NCBI RefSeq assembly: GCF_004349135.1
Contig: NZ_SMFN01000025.1
Coordinates: 1 to 46,879, forward strand
Direction: 5' to 3'
From: Flavobacterium sandaracinum
GTDB lineage: Bacteria > Bacteroidota > Bacteroidia > Flavobacteriales > Flavobacteriaceae
Length of the DNA: 46,879 nt
A model generated the notes under the pieces. The model saw nothing but the letters and a program-made list of their open reading frames with translations, was not told the DNA's origin and searched no databases. This document shows positions 24,161 through 34,100 of the stretch, one piece after another; the first letter of the stretch is position 1, and each line of letters opens with the position of its first letter. The position numbers were made by a program, and so were the translations under genes.

Positions 24161-25639
24161 TCATTTTTTCTGTAAACAACGCCCTCTTGGCTCATCACCC
24201 TCGCGCAGTACAATGTCAGAATGCAGGAACTCTGCAGCGGCAGCGGAATCTTTTACTTTGACAGCACTCCGCTCTAACATTTCTGATTCAAACTCGGCTA
24301 ATACACTTTCTCTTATTCCCTTCGCTCTCCATTCTGATAAAGGCCTACACCCTTTTGAGATTCCACGAGCCAACGAAAGCGCATCCAACAACGCTTGGTT
24401 TGCCCCTTGTCCTTTGAATGGACTCATTGGGTGAGCCGCGTCTCCTATGAGAGTCACTTTTCTACCTTTGGCCAGCAGTTCTGAATCGAGTAATTCTCGG
24501 TCATATACGGGATAGCCCGAAATTTGAACTTCCAAAGTCGCCGCTAAAATAGCAGGAATTGGATCATGCCATTGCGTTCTTCTACATGCTTCTTCCTTTA
24601 GTGCTTGCCGTCCTTGAGCACTTAATGCCTTGGCCTCTTCTTCTGACATTGGAAAACTAAGTTGCCACATCACCGAATCAGATGTATATGGCATCATATA
24701 AATGCGCTCATTGCCATTAGCGGTTTGAAATACAGTCGCCGAGTCGAGTAAAGAACTATCTCTATTTTTCAACGCACTCAAAGGACAAATACCTAATATC
24801 ACAATACAACCCAAATATCGCAAAGGACTGCTTTCCTCCCCTATTAGCAACTTACGCACCGAACTGCGAATGCCATCTGCTCCAACCACAAGATCTGCTT
24901 TACAATGCTTAATTTCACCATTCACTTGAAAAGACAAATCAACATCTATGCCTTCCGATTCAATATAGTCAACTAATTGATGTCCCCATTGTACCGCTTC
25001 ATGACCGCCGAGTTGCTCCAATAAAGCGAAACGCAACGCTTGCCGAGCAATATGTACATTTGTACGTTTCTGGAATGTTTTCTCATCTGACTGCATCCAC
25101 TTTCTAACACCCCATTCCCCAATCACGTTTCCATCTGTAGTATGAACCACATGTCTTGTTGAAATCACTCCTTCTTTTAATGAAATGATTCCCAATCCTT
25201 CAATCGCTTTACTGGCTTGTTGCAAAGTGAGCCCGTAACCCTGAGATCTGGCTTCAAAGTTGTTATCACGCTCAAATAATGTAAAAGGAATTCCACGATG
25301 TAAACAAGCAACAGCTAGAGCCACTCCGCCAATACCACCGCCAATAATAGCAACGTGGGGGTAGTCTTCCTTATCTGCTTGAGGAGTATTAGCAGAATGA
25401 ATCAAACCAGATCCATTACAGATTAAGCATGTATACAGGTGACCTTTAGGCAGAACGGGAGCCACGCCTTCTCTTTTATTTTTTTCAAACTCGTCGCATG
25501 CCTTCTGGTAGCTACGTCGTGCTTTATAGCTAAGTCCGCGACTTTTTTTTCCGCGCCCCTGACATTCTTTACACATAGTCCAGCTTCCTTGCTCATTTTC
25601 TGCTTTTTTCACTTCCACTTTTATTTGACTTTCATCCAT
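24161..25639 (-). CDS. FAD-dependent monooxygenase with N-terminal DnaJ-type zinc-finger motif
   Basis: This is a 492-residue protein. Residues 95-490 are a class A flavin monooxygenase: the dinucleotide fold IIGGGIGGVALAVACL (about 98-113), the middle VVGADGIRSSVRKLL, and the FAD ribityl motif LIGDAAHPMSPFKGQGANQAL. Unusually, residues 20-80 hold two Cys pairs in DnaJ-like form, CKECQGRG (Cys23, Cys26) and CLICNGSG (Cys71, Cys74), separated by a Lys/Arg-rich helix. Together they could bind one zinc. The oxidase part resembles the UbiH/TetX superfamily, so it hydroxylates some aromatic or polycyclic substrate, not identifiable here. The start ATG at 25639 keeps the Cys motifs in frame with no linker gap. 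Confidence 0.85.
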   Translation of the reverse strand: MDESQIKVEVKKAENEQGSWTMCKECQGRGKKSRGLSYKARRSYQKACDEFEKNKREGVAPVLPKGHLYTCLICNGSGLIHSANTPQADKEDYPHVAIIGGGIGGVALAVACLHRGIPFTLFERDNNFEARSQGYGLTLQQASKAIEGLGIISLKEGVISTRHVVHTTDGNVIGEWGVRKWMQSDEKTFQKRTNVHIARQALRFALLEQLGGHEAVQWGHQLVDYIESEGIDVDLSFQVNGEIKHCKADLVVGADGIRSSVRKLLIGEESSPLRYLGCIVILGICPLSALKNRDSSLLDSATVFQTANGNERIYMMPYTSDSVMWQLSFPMSEEEAKALSAQGRQALKEEACRRTQWHDPIPAILAATLEVQISGYPVYDRELLDSELLAKGRKVTLIGDAAHPMSPFKGQGANQALLDALSLARGISKGCRPLSEWRAKGIRESVLAEFESEMLERSAVKVKDSAAAAEFLHSDIVLREGDEPRGRCLQKK

Positions 25640-26009
25640 GATTAAAATAAAGCTAATGCAATTGATACTTCCCTAACAGTAAAGTAGTGATTGTTACTTT
25701 CATTTCTCATAAACCATTGCATGTGAAAATTAATTATTTTTTAATTTCTCACTGCTTTTAATACTTACGCAAATTTAAAACAAAAGTTTAGCTAAATTAC
25801 TTAAGAAATTTTGGAGAAAACTCGAAACACTAATTACCAGAATATTTTAAAGCCTGATTATATTTTTTTATTTTGAAATGACATCTTATCATTAATAAAA
25901 TTGTGAGGAACTATATACTTAAAGACAAAAAACTCCATTGAATTAATGAAGTTTTTGTTTTCTTATATTTTTAAAAGTAAGCTAAAAAGGCATCAATACC
26001 ATTTACTGG
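25640..26009. other. Intergenic region without a gene
   Basis: This AT-rich stretch lies between two leftward genes. Apart from the terminator at 25926-25960 I see no gene or strong motif. It presumably holds the promoter of the monooxygenase. Confidence 0.5.
25926..25960 (-). terminator. Terminator of the Nudix regulator gene
   Basis: AAAACTCCATT pairs with AATGAAGTTTT (one mismatch) around GAATT. On the minus strand it is followed by a T run. Confidence 0.65.
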
Positions 26010-26765
26010 TTACCAGCCTTGTGTCAATCCATTTTTAACCACTTCTTCGTATTTTTCCTTATCAAAACGATACAAATTAGGTGCTTTATGCGCAACATTA
26101 CTTTTCTTCTCGTCTAATTTTATTAAAATCCCAATTGCTGTTATTTTACGTAAAAAATTCCTTCGATCTAATTTTCTACCTAGGATAGTTTCATATAATT
26201 TCTGTAACTCGGGAATTGTAAATTTTTCAGGAAGTAAATTATAACCTACAGGCATTAGATTTAACTCCATTCGAAGGGTTTCTAATGCTTTGTTCAAAAT
26301 CTCCTTATGATCTAACACTAATTCCGGTACTGAATTATGATCAATCCACTCAACTATTTCATTTTTTCCGTCAGGCTGGGGAACCGTTTTTAAGAAATCA
26401 ACTAAAGCATAATAACCAACCGTTACAAAGCGGCTTGCAAACCATTTCCCTTCGTCTAATGGTATTCCATAAAAATTCAGAACACTATTACTCACCTGAA
26501 CATCGCATCTATTTGCTGCTCCAAAAGTAGCAAATTGCCTCAGAAAAATTCCTTTTAATCCTGTTCTTCCGCGCAAAACCGTAACAGCAGCCTGATCAAT
26601 ATCTTCGTTTACCGATACGAACCCGCCTGGCAAAGCCCATTTTTCACTGTACTTTGTTTTTATTAACAGCACTTTGAGCTGATTATCATGAAATCCGAAA
26701 ATCACACAATCTATGGATAAACCCGGCTGATAGTCTTCCTTGTTATCTAAAATGGTTTTTAACAT
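26010..26765 (-). CDS. NrtR/AraR-like regulator with degenerate Nudix domain
   Basis: This is a 251-residue protein. The N-terminal Nudix fold (about 13-150) is recognisable from LSIDCVIFGF and WALPGGFVSVNED. The Nudix box, normally GX5EX7REUXEEXGU, reads VLRGRTG where REXXEEXG should be, so hydrolase activity is probably lost. The C-terminal 90 residues are a winged helix (FTIPELQKLYETILGRKLDRRNFLRKI). This architecture defines the NrtR group and the Bacteroidota AraR group, which use a catalytically dead Nudix domain to sense a sugar or nucleotide ligand. It is divergent from a wrecked family 3 glycoside hydrolase, so it probably once controlled a sugar-use locus. Confidence 0.88.
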   Translation of the reverse strand: MLKTILDNKEDYQPGLSIDCVIFGFHDNQLKVLLIKTKYSEKWALPGGFVSVNEDIDQAAVTVLRGRTGLKGIFLRQFATFGAANRCDVQVSNSVLNFYGIPLDEGKWFASRFVTVGYYALVDFLKTVPQPDGKNEIVEWIDHNSVPELVLDHKEILNKALETLRMELNLMPVGYNLLPEKFTIPELQKLYETILGRKLDRRNFLRKITAIGILIKLDEKKSNVAHKAPNLYRFDKEKYEEVVKNGLTQGW

Positions 26766-27073
26766 GTGATTTATTCTATAATTAATATGTACTTTTTGAA
26801 AAGCGCAATTTAGTTCATTTTATTTTAGAAAATAAAAGAACCCCAAATTTTGATACCGCAACATTTCTTACTTCTGGCTTAAACCAAAATTAAAGTAACA
26901 AAGAAACAAATCCATTCGACAAGAAAAACAGATTTGGATAAAAAAAACTTAAAAAAAATCGTAAACAAAAAATTGTAAAATTTTAAATCAACAGCAATGT
27001 CAATCAAAAAATTATGTACTTTGCTTCAAAATAACACACTACTTTTCGTTAAAAATACTCACCAAAAATAACG
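26766..27073. other. Divergent intergenic region
   Basis: This AT-rich spacer lies between the Nudix regulator and the glycosidase remnant. It should contain the regulator's operator, but I could not pick out a convincing palindrome. Confidence 0.4.
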
Positions 27074-27770
27074 ATGAAAAAATTAATTTTATTGCTCATC
27101 GGACTTACATTCACTTGCCAAAGAGCGTTAGGAGTTACTACGAGATTGCATTTAGAAATGCCTGCCAGCCAAGGCATAAATGATAAAAAATTATTGAAAC
27201 AATAAAAAAAGTACTTTGGCAGAAACCAAATTAAATGAAATTATAACAGATTTACGTGCCATTACCTTAAAAGCAAAGGAGTACCACAAAAAAAAGAAAT
27301 TCTTGTAAAAAAAGTCAAACACAACGATTCGCCTGACAAGTAAGTGAAGAATGCATTGTATTATTGAAAACGACAAGGCAAATTAACCGTTGCAATCAGC
27401 TTTAAAAAAGATAGCTCTTATTGGTGATTTTGCAAAAAATACATTATCAAGTAGCGGGAAGTTCACAAGTGCGCCCCACACAAATTCTAAATACCCTAGA
27501 TGAATCACTAAAAATGGCAAAAGGAACACAATTCTCTTTTTCAACAAGTTATAAAACTGTTGGCGAAACGGATGATGCTAAAATTGCTAAAGCGTTTCAA
27601 AAAAAAATTCAGAATTGGCGCTTACTTTTGCAGGTTTGCCGGACAGTTATGAATCTGAAGGTTTTGATAGAAACAACATGGACTTGACTGCAGATTTGAT
27701 ATTCTAGTTGGAAGTTCGTCTGGTGATTTACCTTTAAAAGAAACCTTAAGTATTGAATCAATACTTTTTT
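27074..27770 (+). pseudogene. Remnant of a family 3 glycoside hydrolase (beta-glucosidase type)
   Basis: An intact start (MKKLILLLIGLTFTCQ, a signal peptide) soon hits a stop. Further on, out-of-frame pieces carry family 3 marks: KKEILVKKVKHND; a degraded ALIGDF; then AGSSQVRPTQ with LDESLKMAKGTQ and ETDDAKIAKAF in one readable frame (about 27445-27600); then LTFAGLPDSYESEGFDRNNMDL in another (about 27625-27690). The last piece is the strongly conserved segment around GLPDSYESEGFDR. The catalytic N-terminal barrel is missing entirely, pointing to a large internal deletion plus several frameshifts. Its loss left the divergent Nudix regulator without its likely target. Confidence 0.8.
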
Positions 27771-27873
27771 AAATTAAGAAAATGCAAAAGATACACACCT
27801 AATAACCGCGAGTACTTTTACTACTCGAGTAAAAAAAGAAAATCTTACAGGTTATCAAATGTTTACTTAAATA

Positions 27874-27914
27874 AAAATGCCATCAATATAAATCTTGACG
27901 GCATTTTTATTTTA
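27874..27914. terminator. Bidirectional terminator after murF
   Basis: AAAAATGCCATCAA pairs with TTGACGGCATTTTT (one G-U). T runs lie on both strands, 16 bases beyond the murF stop. Confidence 0.8.
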
Positions 27915-27929
27915 GTATTGTTATTTCAA

Positions 27930-29216
27930 CTACTCCATAAACCCCAAGGTTCTCTCCAACGCCATTCCACGAGATCCTTTAATTAAAATAATATTATTAT
28001 CAAATTTCATTTCAGATAAATCATTTGAAAAATTTTCAAATGTATTGTAAAACCAAAAATTATCCTTCTCAATTTTGCATTCATAAAATGAAGAACCAAC
28101 AAAATAACATTTCACATTTTCTTCCCCTGACAGCATGGCAACAATTGCCTTATGCTCTTGCAAACTTTCGTCACCAAGTTCAAACATGTCCCCTAAAATC
28201 ATAACTTTATTAGCGTTTTCTAATTGAAGGAAATTCTCAATCGCTACCAACATACTACTTGGATTTGCATTATAAGCATCCAGAATAATTTGATTAGTTC
28301 CTTTTGACACTAATTGTGATCTATTATTTTCAGGAATATAACCCTCTAAGGCCTCTTTTATATCACTGTCAGAAACTCCAAAATACTTGCCAATAGCCAA
28401 AGCTGCATTGATGTTATTTGCATTGTACAATCCAATTAAATGAGATTTTATAACTAGATTAGAGTAACTAATTTCTACAAAAGGATTGGCTTTTACATCT
28501 GTAATATTTAAAGCTGCCTCTAATTTATTAATCCCAAACGTATAGGTATTTAAACTTTTTGACATTTCAACTTGAATAGGGTCTTCCAAGTTTATAAAAA
28601 CCTTCTTGTTGTTACTTGCAAGATAATGATACATTTCACTTTTCCCTTGAATAACTCCTTCCACACCCCCAAATCCCTCCAAATGTGCTTTTCCAAAATT
28701 AGTAATATACCCGTAATCGGGCTTCGCTAATTCGCATAAAAATTCAATTTCTTTTTTGTGATTCGCGCCCATTTCAACAATCCCTATTTCCGTTTCTGAA
28801 GTAAATGAAAGTAATGTCAAAGGAACTCCAATATGATTATTTAGATTTCCTACAGTTGCTTTTGCTTTCCTCGTCTTTGAAAGAACAACAAGAATAAGTT
28901 CTTTGGTGGTTGTTTTTCCATTGCTTCCTGTAAGCGCAATTATAGGTAGTTTTAGATAACCCCGATGAAATTTTGCCAGCTCCTGCAGAGCAATCAAACA
29001 GTCTTCTACTAAGATAGTCCTCTCATCGATAAAATAAGACTCGTTATCAATTATCACATAAGATGCTCCTTTTTCCAATGCTGACTCGGCAAATGTATTG
29101 GCGTCAAAGCGATCCCCTTTTATAGCAACAAATAAGGAATCTGGCTTAATATTACGTGTATCTATTGAAACAGAGTTGCATTTTAAAAACAAACTATGAA
29201 TGTACTTAATATCCAT
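27930..29216 (-). CDS. murF: UDP-N-acetylmuramoyl-tripeptide--D-alanyl-D-alanine ligase MurF
   Basis: MurF adds D-Ala-D-Ala to UDP-MurNAc-tripeptide, the last cytoplasmic step in making the peptidoglycan precursor. The 428-residue protein has the N-terminal substrate domain (SVSIDTRNIKPDSLFVAIKG), the ATP-binding P-loop GSNGKTT at 97-103 and the following strand GIVEMGANHKKEIEFLC. In the C-terminal domain, DAYNANPSSM binds the nucleotide sugar. It is slightly shorter than proteobacterial MurF but normal for this phylum. It lies 69 bases downstream of gldJ with a terminator between; the gldJ-murF pairing is conserved in Flavobacterium. Confidence 0.95.
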   Translation of the reverse strand: MDIKYIHSLFLKCNSVSIDTRNIKPDSLFVAIKGDRFDANTFAESALEKGASYVIIDNESYFIDERTILVEDCLIALQELAKFHRGYLKLPIIALTGSNGKTTTKELILVVLSKTRKAKATVGNLNNHIGVPLTLLSFTSETEIGIVEMGANHKKEIEFLCELAKPDYGYITNFGKAHLEGFGGVEGVIQGKSEMYHYLASNNKKVFINLEDPIQVEMSKSLNTYTFGINKLEAALNITDVKANPFVEISYSNLVIKSHLIGLYNANNINAALAIGKYFGVSDSDIKEALEGYIPENNRSQLVSKGTNQIILDAYNANPSSMLVAIENFLQLENANKVMILGDMFELGDESLQEHKAIVAMLSGEENVKCYFVGSSFYECKIEKDNFWFYNTFENFSNDLSEMKFDNNIILIKGSRGMALERTLGFME

Positions 29217-29230
29217 TTGAAACGATTTAA

Positions 29231-29265
29231 AAAAAGAAAAGCCCTAATCAAAGGGCTTTTCTTTT
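29231..29265 (-). terminator. Terminator between gldJ and murF
   Basis: AAAAGAAAAGCCCT pairs with AGGGCTTTTCTTTT around a 7-base loop. On the minus strand a T run follows. It would limit read-through from gldJ into murF. Confidence 0.8.
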
Positions 29266-29285
29266 TATTTTATTTAATTATCAAT

Positions 29286-30971
29286 TTAATTTCTTGCTGA
29301 TCTCTTCTTATCTGCTTTTGGTCCTACTCTGGACATCGCACATCTAAAACCAATGTAATCTGTTGCCATGTCTTGTGGAAAATACCTTCTTTGAGCCGGA
29401 TCTAACCAATAAGCTCTATCTCTCCAAGATCCTCCTTTGTAAACTCTTGACTCATCATTAATTAAGGTAGTTCTTTTGCTAGATTTGTCATATTTCCTAA
29501 CCATTTTTCCTAAACTGTCAGTTGTAACATTGTGTTTCGGAGAGTTGTACATTACTTTATCTGATTTTGCTTTTTCGTTATCAGACTCTGAATCGCCAAA
29601 ATTATAATATCTGGTTGATTGTTTATCTCCATCTCTATAATTAATGTTATCGCTTTTATCAAAGTTCTGTCTCAAATAAGTCTCTTGTTCGTCAACGGGT
29701 ACTTGAGCAATTTGACCCGGAAAGTTTCTGGCAATAATTCTACCATTACTCAACGTATCATACTTCATGTTGTCTTTGTTAACTATCTCTACTTTACCAT
29801 CTGCACCAATTTTATTCTTGGTGTATTGATTTCCTCTAAAGTAGTTAAAATCATTCGCTTCGTTATCAATTACAGGTCTATAAACATCTTGTACCCACTC
29901 CGCTACATTTCCTGCCATATCATACAATCCAAAATCATTAGCAGGATACTTCTTAACTTCATTAGTGATATCAGCTCCATCATCAGACCAACCTGCTATC
30001 CCACCATAATCTCCATTTCCTTGCTTAAAGTTGGCCAATTGATCCCCTTGACTCTGTCTCTTTCCTGAGCGCGTATATCCCCCTGACCAAGGGTATTTTT
30101 TCTGACCTTTATAGATGTTGTATTCTCTCTGACCTACATCTGCAGCTGCTGCATATTCCCATTCTGCTTCAGTTGGCAGCCTGTATTCTGGAAGAAGAAT
30201 TCCTGATGAACGTTGTGCGTAAACATTTTTTGGTTCAGTAACTGTTCCATCTTTCCCCGCTTTTGGTGTTTTTCTAGCTCCTCTTCCCCCTTTTAAAACA
30301 ACATCTTCATTTCCTCCGTATGCTGATGTAGGAGAATTTAAATAAGTTTCAGTATCAAAATTACTCTCGGCTGTTACATCGAGTGTTTTAGCATTCTTTT
30401 TAAGATATCCGTTTTTTTCTAATAGCGCCTCATTTACACGCTGCGTTCTCCAGTTACTGAATTCAGTTGCTTGAATCCAATTCACTCCAACAACCGGATA
30501 TTCTGCATAAGAAGGATGTCTTAAATAGTTATTAGTCATTGTTTCATTATAACCCAATCTGTTTCTCCAGACCAACGTATCTGGTGAAGCACCTTCATAT
30601 ATGTTTTTATATATTTCCTCCGTTGGCGGATACACACTTTTCAACCAATCTAAATAATCTAGATACATTGAATTAGTTACCTCAGTTTCATCCATATAAA
30701 AAGATTGAACGTGCTGTTGTGTTGGTGTATTATTCCAATCGTGCATCACATCATCCTGAACTTTTCCCATAGTAAATGTACCTCCCTCAACAAAAACCAA
30801 ACCTGGTCCTGCTTCCTGCTTTTTAGTACTGGAACCTTTTTTACTATCCATATTCCAACCAGTTGCTCTGGAAGTGTTCTTTGAACTGGATTTTTTACTG
30901 CAACTGGAGAAACCAACAATCAACATGATTGATAGTAACAACTGTAAGCTCATAATTCTGTTTGCTTTCAT
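29286..30971 (-). CDS. gldJ: Gliding motility lipoprotein GldJ
   Basis: GldJ is an outer-membrane lipoprotein required for gliding and for stability of the type IX secretion motor complex in Flavobacterium. The 561-residue protein has a lipoprotein signal (lipid Cys24 in VGFSSCSKK) and a formylglycine-generating-enzyme/sulfatase-modifying fold. Fold marks are FVEGGTFTMG, YMDETEVTNSMYLDYLDWL, YPVVGVNWIQATEFSNWRT, YRLPTEAEWEYAA, NDFGLYDMAGNVAEWVQD, and RVYKGGSWRDRAYWL with IGFRCAM at the end. The catalytic cysteines of true sulfatase-modifying enzymes are not evident, as expected for Gld proteins. It diverges from porU across a 208-base AT-rich spacer. Confidence 0.95.
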   Translation of the reverse strand: MKANRIMSLQLLLSIMLIVGFSSCSKKSSSKNTSRATGWNMDSKKGSSTKKQEAGPGLVFVEGGTFTMGKVQDDVMHDWNNTPTQQHVQSFYMDETEVTNSMYLDYLDWLKSVYPPTEEIYKNIYEGASPDTLVWRNRLGYNETMTNNYLRHPSYAEYPVVGVNWIQATEFSNWRTQRVNEALLEKNGYLKKNAKTLDVTAESNFDTETYLNSPTSAYGGNEDVVLKGGRGARKTPKAGKDGTVTEPKNVYAQRSSGILLPEYRLPTEAEWEYAAAADVGQREYNIYKGQKKYPWSGGYTRSGKRQSQGDQLANFKQGNGDYGGIAGWSDDGADITNEVKKYPANDFGLYDMAGNVAEWVQDVYRPVIDNEANDFNYFRGNQYTKNKIGADGKVEIVNKDNMKYDTLSNGRIIARNFPGQIAQVPVDEQETYLRQNFDKSDNINYRDGDKQSTRYYNFGDSESDNEKAKSDKVMYNSPKHNVTTDSLGKMVRKYDKSSKRTTLINDESRVYKGGSWRDRAYWLDPAQRRYFPQDMATDYIGFRCAMSRVGPKADKKRSARN

Positions 30972-31179
30972 ACTCTTTATTGGGTAATAATTTTAGTGCC
31001 GCAATATAATAATTAACAATTAACAAGCGTCTATCTTTTTTATTAAATCTGTAAATCTAATTTTAACATTAAATTATCTAGAATAACGCAAATTTATAAT
31101 ATTTATTATTTACAATAACATGAAATGATTTATTTTTACTAATTAATAATAACCCACTATTAATCACGTTAAAAAAACA

Positions 31180-34100
31180 ATGAGAAAATTACTTTTGGCT
31201 ATACTAGTCTTACTTCCGTTTGTTTCTTTTGCCCAAATTAAAGGTGACATTACCATCGAATGGTTAGAAAAAAAAGAAATGTCCTATGGGGATTCTAAAG
31301 TTATTATTCCTCATTTCGCAGGAAATAGCTTTCACTATGACGCTACAAAAAAAACATTGCTTTTTACCTTAAAAACGAAAGACCCCGTTTCTTTTGAACA
31401 AGGTAAGGTGCAAATCACCAATACAAACTACGAATCCATTTCAGTAGAGCAGCTTGGCGACTTAATCTCTGAAAATATCCCAAAAACAACCAACGCATCG
31501 CTAGTTATATCGAATTCAAGAGACATCAAAGAAGCATTTGTTAACATTTCCCCCATCATAAAGGATGATTTTGGATTCAAGCGAATCAAATCCTTTTCCT
31601 ATGAAATAGAAATCAATAACGGTAAAACAGCCCAATCAACAAAAAAAGTGAATACAATTTCTAATTCTGTTTTAGCAACTGGCAACTGGTATCAATTTTA
31701 TGTGGAAAAATCAGGAGTGTATAAGATATCTAAAAACTTTCTACAGCAACTGGGAATAGATATTACTACAATTAATCCCCGAAAAATAAAAATCTATGGC
31801 AATGGCGGTCGAATGCTACCTCTTTCAAACAGCATTTATTATCCTGATGATTTAATTGAAAATGCAATTCAGATTAATGGTGAAAGCGACGGCATTTTTA
31901 ACAACGAAGATTTTATCCTTTTTTACGCTGAGGGAGTAGACACTTGGAATCCGGAAAGCAGAACGCACCTTAATTTATATGATAACAAGTCCTATTACTA
32001 TATTACTGTCCAAGGCGCTGACGGAAAGAGAATTTCTCCTATGGCTCAACCTACTGGAAATAGCACGTTGAATTTAAATTCTTTTGATGATTATCAATTC
32101 CACGAGCAAGATCTTGTCAACATTGCCCGTTTGGGTCGACAATGGTTTGGGGAATCATTTGAAGTAAAAAACGAACAGGAATTTGATTTTAGTTTTCCAA
32201 ATATTGACTCTTCCGTTCCTGTAAAAATAATGCTAACAGCGTCCTCTGCAGCTTTCACAACAACCTCCTTTAGCGTAACTGCAAATGGCAATGCAGCGGG
32301 TACCATTACTTTTCCCGCACTTAGCGTCACATCTGGCACCGAATTTCTCTTAGGTTCCCTACCCAATAACACTAATTTTAATGGCGCTGAAAACACAAAA
32401 ATTAAATTAAAATACAACAATAACGGCGTCCCTGGCTCCAAAGGTTTCCTAGATAACATTAGACTCATCGCTAAAAGAAAACTTCAGGGCTACGGAAAAC
32501 AATTTCATTTTCAGTACGATCTATCCGGTTCGAATATAGGTATTGTAAATTATGAACTTTCAAATGCTACTGGAATTAATCAAATATGGGACGTTACTGA
32601 TCCGTACACAGTTTCCAAAATCGAAAACACAAATCAACCTACATTCAGCTTCAAAGCCAATTTAGGCGAACTCAGAAAGTACATTGCAGTTGATGCCACA
32701 GATTATTACACTCCCTTAAGAGATAGCAAATCTAAAGTTGCTAATCAAAATCTAAAAGGAACTTTATTTAAAAATAGTCTAGGTCAATTTCAAGATATTG
32801 ATTACGTCATCATTTCACCCTCCTTTTTAATTTCACAAGCAGAGAAATTAGCCAATTTCCATCGTAACTATTCTAATTTAAATGTCAAAGTAGTTCCTTT
32901 AGAATTAATATATCAAGAATTTTCTTCAGGAAAACAGGATATCGCTGCGATAAGAAACTGCATCAAATACATTTATGAAAATGCATCAACGAGCAATAAA
33001 AGAGTAAAATATATTAATCTTTTTGGTGATGCATCTTATGATTTTAAAAATAGAATCGTGAACAATACGAATGTCGTGCCTATTTATCATTCTTTAAATA
33101 GTAGTACAACAGGAGAATCCTCTTTTGCCTCAGATGATTTTTTCGGATTAATGGATCCCTCAGAAGGAAATATTGTCTCCTATTTTGGAGGAATAGACAT
33201 TGCTGTGGGTAGAATGTTGGTAAATAACAGCAAACAGGCTGATGAGATGGTAAATAAAGTAATTGAGTACCATGATGTAAAATCGTACGGGAGCTGGAGA
33301 AACAACTTTGTTTTAATTTCTGATGACTCCGATATACCGTCAGATGCGAGTTTACAAAACAGACAAAATGGACTTGCAAATACCATTTCTTCAGAAAAGC
33401 CATTTTTGAATGTAAATAAGATTTTACTCGATTCTTATACGCAAGAAGCCTCTGCCGGCGGTTCCAGATATCCAAAAGCAAGAACTGATTTTTTTAATGC
33501 TTTCGAAAAAGGAGCTTTAGTGTTCAATTATTTGGGTCATGGCGGTGAAGATGGTTTATCAGCAGAGCGCATTTGGGAAAAATCAGACGGGCAGAACTTA
33601 AGCAATCAATACAAATATCCATTGTTTATAACGATTACCTGTGAATTTTCTCGTTTTGACAATCCGTTTAGGCCAACAGCTGGAGAATACACTTACTGGA
33701 ACCCAAAAGGAGGAGCAATTGCAATGATTACTACCATACGCTCTATTGGTCAATTTAGCGCTGAAAATTTTAACGATCTGCTTACAAGAAATTTATTGTC
33801 GTACAATTCAAACCAATATACTTCAATAGCAGAAGCATTACGAATCTCTAAAAATAGTAACCCAAATTCAGCTACCAATGTTGTTTTTTATATTGGTGAT
33901 CCAGCATTAATGCTTGCTATACCAAAACCAAAAATTAGACTTACCAAAGTAAATGATATTCCAGTCAGCCAAACGATTGATGATTTTAAATCATTATCAA
34001 AAATAAAACTAACAGGAGAAGTTACCGATGAGAACAACAATCCACTGAGCAACTATAATGGTGAAGTTTCTTCCACTATTTTTGACAAGGACGTTATTAG

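Noticed and set aside
24156..24434. Plus-strand frame opposite the monooxygenase
   Set aside because: It is antisense to the C-terminus of a clearly coding gene and begins inside the terminator tail.
27421..27687. Intact 88-codon gene
   Set aside because: Its middle is a piece of the glycoside hydrolase family 3 remnant, with unrelated ends caused by frameshifts.
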